Source: Thiosocius teredinicola | GTDB lineage: Bacteria; Pseudomonadota; Gammaproteobacteria; Chromatiales; Chromatiaceae | Reading direction: 5' to 3' | NCBI RefSeq assembly: GCF_002009425.1 | Contig: NZ_CP019936.1 | Location: 1,225,001-1,289,000, forward strand | DNA: 64,000 nucleotides | Shown: in pieces, positions 59,922-64,000 of the stretch | Layout: every line of letters starts with the position of its first letter | Numbering within the stretch: position 1 is the first letter of the stretch | The notes under the pieces: generated by a model | The model's input: only the letters and a program-made list of their open reading frames with translations | The model's database searches: none | Told to the model about the DNA's origin: nothing | Position numbers and translations under genes: made by a program

Positions 59922-60468
59922 TCAGCTGGAGATACTCCATCCGGGTAGCCTGGGATTCGCGGAAGGTGCCGAGCATGACCGACGTCTTCATCGTCGAGTT
60001 CTGTTTTTCCACGCCGCGCATCTTCATGCACAGGTGCTCGGCTTCGATGGTCACGGCGACCCCGGCCGGGCTGATGACCTCGCTGATTGCATCCGCAATC
60101 TGCACCGTGAGGTTCTCCTGGATCTGCAGACGGCGCGCATACATATCGACGATGCGCGCGATCTTCGACAGGCCGATGACCTTGCCGCGCGGTAGATAGG
60201 CGACATGCGCGCGGCCGATGAATGGCAGCACATGGTGTTCGCACAGGGAGTACAGCTCGATGTCCTTGACGATCACCATGTCATCGTTTTCGGACGTGAA
60301 TACCGCATTGTTGACGACGGAGTTGAGATCCTGGTTATAACCGCGGCACAGGTACGCCATGGCCTTGGCGGCACGCTCGGGCGTTTTGATCAGGCCTTCG
60401 CGGTCGAGATTCTCTCCCAGTCCTTCGATGATGCCCGCGTAGTGGGCCTCCAGGTGTTCGATCTGCAT
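59911..60468 (-). CDS. folE: GTP cyclohydrolase I
   Basis: A 185-residue homodecameric enzyme that opens GTP to dihydroneopterin triphosphate for folate. Zinc ligands are Cys76 and His79 ([10 protein letters not shown]) and Cys147 (EHLCMKMRG). Conserved [20 protein letters not shown] and the closing [10 protein letters not shown] are present. It is the zinc type (FolE1), and length is typical of the short form. It overlaps the downstream sprT-like gene. Confidence 0.96.
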   Translation of the reverse strand: MQIEHLEAHYAGIIEGLGENLDREGLIKTPERAAKAMAYLCRGYNQDLNSVVNNAVFTSENDDMVIVKDIELYSLCEHHVLPFIGRAHVAYLPRGKVIGLSKIARIVDMYARRLQIQENLTVQIADAISEVISPAGVAVTIEAEHLCMKMRGVEKQNSTMKTSVMLGTFRESQATRMEYLQLIAD

Positions 60469-60595
60469 GTGTTCCCCGATCGCCGATATGCGGCAGCAAG
60501 GGGCTACTTTACCGAGCCGTGGCGGTTCATTCCACGTGTAATTTCGAGGGTTGGCGGCGCGTTCTCACGCAGCCGCCCGGCAGCGCAGCGTGTGT

Positions 60596-60901
60596 TCAGA
60601 ACAGGAAGGCGGCACCGAAGAAAATGATCGACAGCACCGTCAGAACGGCGGCCGAGGCCTTCCAGTTGCGGAAGTTCAGAAACAGCGCGTTGTTGCGCGG
60701 CACCACGACCGCGAGAAAGGCCCCGAACAGGCTGATGCCGCCCGCGACCAGGAAGAACTTCTGCAACCACTCGCGCTTGATGCCGGACGAGCCGGCCACG
60801 CCACCGCCGATGGTCTCGAATTTGTTGGCCAATGCGGGCTCAATGAGCAGCATGAGCAGCAGCATGGTGAATCCGATGTAGCGCATGCCGAGTACCGTCA
60901 C
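60596..60901 (-). CDS. Small membrane protein (101 aa)
   Basis: From GTG 60901, behind AGGAG. It has an N-terminal hydrophobic stretch (FTMLLLMLLIEPALA) and two further membrane segments (FFLVAGGISLFGAFLAVVVP and ASAAVLTVLSIIFFGAAFLF). An ATG 15 bases in is the alternative. The gene starts two bases after the GGDEF-EAL gene stop, suggesting coupling. Confidence 0.7.
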   Translation of the reverse strand: MTVLGMRYIGFTMLLLMLLIEPALANKFETIGGGVAGSSGIKREWLQKFFLVAGGISLFGAFLAVVVPRNNALFLNFRNWKASAAVLTVLSIIFFGAAFLF

Positions 60902-60903
60902 GC

Positions 60904-63174
60904 TTACTCCTGTCCTCTGGTTTTGCATGTGTGGGGAATCTCCAATTCGCCATTTTTTAGTAACTGTGTGATTGTTTCGGCAGGCATCGGCTGAAAATAA
61001 AGGAAACCTTGCAAATGATCGCAATCGGCGTCGCACAGGAAGCGATGCTGGTCGATCGAGGCGACGCCCTCGGCAACCACGGTGAGGCCGAGCGTGTGCG
61101 CCATCAGGATCACCGCTCTGACGATGGCGGCGTCGTTCGGGTCGTTGGGCAGGTCATCAATGAATGAGCGATCAATTTTGAGCTTGCCGATCGGCAGCAG
61201 CTTGAGCTGGCTGAGCGATGAATGGCCGGTGCCGAAGTCGTCCATGGCGATCTTCATGCCGCATTCCTCGCGCATCTGCGTCAGTTGACTGAGCGCCAGA
61301 CCGCCGTCTTCGACCAGCAGCGTCTCGGTCACCTCGAATTCGAACCATTCCGGGGGCAGGCCTGTTTTCGACAGAACCTCCATCAACCGTACACCGCAAT
61401 CGCCCTGCAACTGATAAGGCGACAGGTTTACCGCGAGGGTAAACGGCCGCTCGGCGATGGCGTGCCACTGCATCGTCTGCGCACAGGCCACTTCCGTTAC
61501 CCAGCAACCGATTTCGCGTATCAGGCCGGTCTCTTCCGCGATCGGTATGAAGCGGTCGGGCGAGACTTGGCCATGTACCGGGTGTCGCCAGCGGAGCAGG
61601 GCCTCGAGGGCCACCAGATGCCCATCCTCGGCCGAGAACTGCGGCTGGTAGTGCAGTTCAAATTCGTCGTTCTTCAATGCCTGGCGCAGGTCGTGTTCCA
61701 GTTCCAGCCGCGCCTGGATCTCTGCGGTCAGGGTCGGCGAATAATACGCGATTCGGTTGCGCCCAAGCGTTTTGGCGCGGTACATGGCGGCGTCGGCGTG
61801 CTGCACCAGCGACTCCGCATCGCGGGCATCGTCGGGGTAGCGGCCGATTCCGATGCTCGCCGTGGCGACCAGTGATTTACCGCGTAGCTGAATCGGGTCG
61901 CTGAGGGTTTTGTTGATACGTTCTGCGACGCGTCGCAGGGCGTCGGCATCTTTCAGGTCTTCGAGCAGGATCACGAACTCGTCGCCGCCGAGTCGCGCCA
62001 CGGTATCGTCGCTATGCACCGCATCGCGCAGGCGTTGTGCAACCACCTGCAACAGTTCGTCGCCCGCCTGGTGACCAAGCGAGTCATTGATGTTCTTGAA
62101 ACGGTCGAGGTCGATGAACAACACGGCGGCCTGCGAACCGGCACGCTGTGCGCGGGCAATCGCGTGTTCGAGACGGATGTTGAGCAACAGGCGATTGGGC
62201 AGGTTGCTTAGCGCATCGTAGTGCGCCATCTGCCACAGTTTCTTCTCCGAGTCCTTGGTGTCGGTGATGTCGGCGAAGACCGCGACATGGGTATGTGCCC
62301 GGCCATCGGCGTCGGTAACCGATTTCACCGACAGCCATTGCGGATAGATATCGCCGTTCTTGCGGCGGTTCCAGATCTCGCCCCGCCATTCGCCGGTACG
62401 CTCGAGCGTACGAAAGAAGTCTCGGTAAAACTCGCGTGGCTGCCGGCCCGACTGCAGAATCTTGGGCGTCTGACCGATCGCTTCTGCCGCGCTGAAACCG
62501 GTGATGCGTTCGAACGCGCGATTGACCTGGATGATCCGATAGTTGGCGTCGGTCACCATAACGCCTTCGCGCATATGCTCGAACGCGATGTTGGCCGATA
62601 GCAGTTGCTGCGACTGCAGTTCGCGTTCGATCACGATGCCGGCAAGATAACTGGCGGTGTCGAGCAGGCGCTTGTGAAACGCGTCGGGCGGGCGCTTCTC
62701 GAAGCTGGTCAGGGCGAACGAGCCGACCACCTCGTTGTCCCAGATGGCGATCGGCATCGACCAGCAGGCGTGCAGATCGAACTGAGTGGCGAAATCGAGC
62801 AGACCTGCCCAGCGGGCATCTTCGTAGACGTTGGTGACATACACCGGTTTGCGGCCGAATACCGCGGTGCCGCACGAACCTGCCTGTGGCCCGGGTTGCA
62901 GGCCGTTGAGCGCGGCGACGCCGGCCGCCGGGATGCTCGGTGCGGCGCGCACCTCGAGGTGCAGGCCCTGCTCATCGAGCAGCATGATCGACGCCACCGA
63001 GTTCGGCACCATGGCCTCGGACAGGCGGCACAATTGGTCGAGGATGTCGCTGCTCGGGCTGCCGAGCGCGATCATTTTCAGCACGTCGCGCTGCAACTGG
63101 AGCAGCTGCTCCATGCGCGCAATCGAAATTGTAGGGTGCGTATCGTTGAACGCTTTTCTCGGCGAAGTGCTCAT
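60904..63174 (-). CDS. GAF-PAS-GGDEF-EAL c-di-GMP turnover protein
   Basis: A 756-residue cytoplasmic protein from ATG 63174. It has GAF (about 25-185, GSCGTAVFGRKPVYV), PAS (about 195-310, QVNRAFERITGFSAAEAIG) and GGDEF (about 315-480; loop GGDEF at 396-400). The RxxD position reads HSDD, so the inhibitory site is probably lost. EAL (about 490-740) has EAL at 524-526, AVNLSP, DDFGTG (645-650) and AEGV. Both catalytic motifs are intact, so it may make and break c-di-GMP depending on the sensor input. Confidence 0.94.
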   Translation of the reverse strand: MSTSPRKAFNDTHPTISIARMEQLLQLQRDVLKMIALGSPSSDILDQLCRLSEAMVPNSVASIMLLDEQGLHLEVRAAPSIPAAGVAALNGLQPGPQAGSCGTAVFGRKPVYVTNVYEDARWAGLLDFATQFDLHACWSMPIAIWDNEVVGSFALTSFEKRPPDAFHKRLLDTASYLAGIVIERELQSQQLLSANIAFEHMREGVMVTDANYRIIQVNRAFERITGFSAAEAIGQTPKILQSGRQPREFYRDFFRTLERTGEWRGEIWNRRKNGDIYPQWLSVKSVTDADGRAHTHVAVFADITDTKDSEKKLWQMAHYDALSNLPNRLLLNIRLEHAIARAQRAGSQAAVLFIDLDRFKNINDSLGHQAGDELLQVVAQRLRDAVHSDDTVARLGGDEFVILLEDLKDADALRRVAERINKTLSDPIQLRGKSLVATASIGIGRYPDDARDAESLVQHADAAMYRAKTLGRNRIAYYSPTLTAEIQARLELEHDLRQALKNDEFELHYQPQFSAEDGHLVALEALLRWRHPVHGQVSPDRFIPIAEETGLIREIGCWVTEVACAQTMQWHAIAERPFTLAVNLSPYQLQGDCGVRLMEVLSKTGLPPEWFEFEVTETLLVEDGGLALSQLTQMREECGMKIAMDDFGTGHSSLSQLKLLPIGKLKIDRSFIDDLPNDPNDAAIVRAVILMAHTLGLTVVAEGVASIDQHRFLCDADCDHLQGFLYFQPMPAETITQLLKNGELEIPHTCKTRGQE

Positions 63175-63290
63175 GGCGTGGTGGCATCGCTGGCGGTCTA
63201 TGCGTCGAATAGCGGCCGATTGGCGCGAAAAATAAGTGGAAATGTCGTCGGCAGGCGGCCGACCGATAGGCGTTGGATTCGTTTCAGGCA

Positions 63291-63320
63291 AAGAAAAAGC
63301 CACGCCCGGAAAGGCGTGGC
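63291..63320 (-). terminator. Intrinsic terminator of the nrdB/zinc-ribbon transcript
   Basis: Stem gccacgcc / ggcgtggc (63299-63320, loop cggaaa) is preceded by an A-rich run at 63291-63298, which is the T-tract on the minus strand. It lies 91 bases beyond the zinc-ribbon gene stop. Confidence 0.88.
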
Positions 63321-63410
63321 CAATAGATACAGCTTTTCTAGTGGCGACCGTCCGTGTCGCTTATTTCCCGATGCCCACGCCTTCTGCTGGAGAAGTCGGT
63401 AGAAACCAGA

Positions 63411-63620
63411 TCAGGTGAAGTTGCGTACCAGTCGCGCCGGCTGCGGCCATTCGCTGCTGCAGCGTTGCAGGTTGCCGATGCGTTTGAGGCATGCCTCATG
63501 CGGTTGCGAGATCGTATGGTGTGCGGCACACACCGGGCACTGATACCAGCGCTGTTCGGCACGGCCTTCGGCAACTCGTTCAGTCAGTTGCATCTCGCTA
63601 TGGCATTGATGGCACTGCAT
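63411..63620 (-). CDS. Small zinc-ribbon protein (69 aa)
   Basis: It has two Cys pairs (MQCHQC near the start and QCPVC about 25 residues later) forming one zinc ribbon, followed by a basic tail. It lies 28 bases after the nrdB stop on the same strand and before a terminator, so it is the last gene of the nrdB transcript. Role unknown. Confidence 0.8.
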   Translation of the reverse strand: MQCHQCHSEMQLTERVAEGRAEQRWYQCPVCAAHHTISQPHEACLKRIGNLQRCSSEWPQPARLVRNFT

Positions 63621-63648
63621 GACTCACCCCGCGTTGTTCGTATTTGGA

Positions 63649-64000
63649 TCAATCCCAGTTCAGCGCGCCGCCGGTCTGGTATTCGGTTACCCGTGTTTCG
63701 AAGAAATTCTTTTCCTTCTTCAGGTCGAGCACTTCCGACATCCATGGGAAGGGGTTGGTCGCGCCGGGAAACTGTTCCGGCAGACCGATCTGGGCGCAGC
63801 GGCGATTGGCGATGAACTGCAGGTACTCCTCGAACATCGGGGCGTTCAGGCCGAGGATGCCGCGCGGCATTGTGTCGTAGGCGTACTGGGTTTCGAGCGC
63901 GACGGCGTCGCGGATCATCTCGACGATCTCGTGCTTGAACGAGTCGCTCCACAACTGCGGGTTTTCCAGCTTGATCTGGTTGATCACATCGATGCCGAAG
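63649..64000 (-). CDS. nrdB: Ribonucleotide reductase class Ia beta subunit, C-terminal part (cut by window edge)
   Basis: Only the last 117 or so residues are visible; the 5' end lies beyond position 64000. The read begins [17 protein letters not shown], continues [20 protein letters not shown] and ends with the typical NrdB tail [20 protein letters not shown] and [10 protein letters not shown]. NrdB holds the diiron-tyrosyl cofactor that starts nucleotide reduction in NrdA; the metal ligands are upstream, outside the window. Confidence 0.95.
   Translation of the reverse strand, partial: FGIDVINQIKLENPQLWSDSFKHEIVEMIRDAVALETQYAYDTMPRGILGLNAPMFEEYLQFIANRRCAQIGLPEQFPGATNPFPWMSEVLDLKKEKNFFETRVTEYQTGGALNWD

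Noticed and set aside
1-64000. tRNA or rRNA genes, CRISPR arrays, insertion sequences, prophage genes
   Set aside because: None seen: no regularly spaced direct repeats, no transposase or integrase motifs, no cloverleaf-like sequence.

Overview
The window looks like ordinary chromosome from a GC-rich, Gram-negative gammaproteobacterium. Housekeeping genes support this: mrcB-type PBP1b, sbcB, tsaB, a yoaA/dinG-type helicase, folE and nrdB. Short intergenic gaps, many lipoproteins and several c-di-GMP proteins fit as well. Two loci narrow the lifestyle. A sulfur oxygenase reductase gene points to sulfur metabolism, and a dedicated sortase system is of a kind known mainly from marine and aquatic proteobacteria. 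I infer a sulfur-oxidising or sulfur-tolerant aquatic gammaproteobacterium, but I cannot name the genus. I saw no tRNA, rRNA, CRISPR array, insertion sequence, phage gene or origin.

Region by region. 0.2-3.1 kb: a short-chain dehydrogenase and a membrane-anchored Hanks-type Ser/Thr kinase with a duplicated extracytoplasmic repeat. 3.6-10.3 kb: a tiny ORF with a strong terminator, then a LysR regulator divergent from an ABC import operon (ATPase, two permeases, binding protein) that ends in a GpdQ-like metallophosphodiesterase, probably for glycerol-3-phosphate or glycerophosphodiesters. 10.5-15.9 kb: a LEA-type lipoprotein, a zinc metallopeptidase, hypothetical proteins, a hexose-6-phosphate mutarotase and a His-rich exported protein. 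15.9-21.8 kb: the sortase locus, with histidine kinase and response regulator on the minus strand and a VIT/vWA substrate carrying an LPSTA sorting signal plus a class GN sortase on the plus strand. 21.8-31.0 kb: a diguanylate cyclase, PBP1b, a TPR lipoprotein, a nuclease-like protein, a DinG-family helicase, a TlpA-like thioredoxin and a LysE exporter. 31.1-41 kb: a SulP anion transporter, YjbQ, a second diguanylate cyclase, sulfur oxygenase reductase, quinone oxidoreductase, tsaB, sbcB and an MFS transporter.

41-64 kb: a BON/OmpA protein paired with a helix-hairpin-helix coiled-coil protein, a rhodanese/ankyrin pair, a 2OG-Fe(II) oxygenase-like gene, a DUF3108 protein, an esterase, an acyltransferase, an anchored thioredoxin and numerous small conserved hypotheticals. 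These are followed by HIT, GIY-YIG, DUF3530, CBS, SprT-like and FolE proteins, a GAF-PAS-GGDEF-EAL regulator, a zinc-ribbon protein and the C-terminal part of nrdB, which runs off the right edge.

Functional links that can be argued: (i) LysR, ABC importer and phosphodiesterase form one uptake and hydrolysis unit; (ii) kinase, regulator, substrate and sortase form one cell-envelope system; (iii) three GGDEF proteins with differing inhibitory sites share c-di-GMP control; (iv) sulfur oxygenase reductase, a SulP transporter and rhodanese-like proteins fit sulfur chemistry, although they are not in one operon. Function calls rest on motif recognition by eye; no database search was run.
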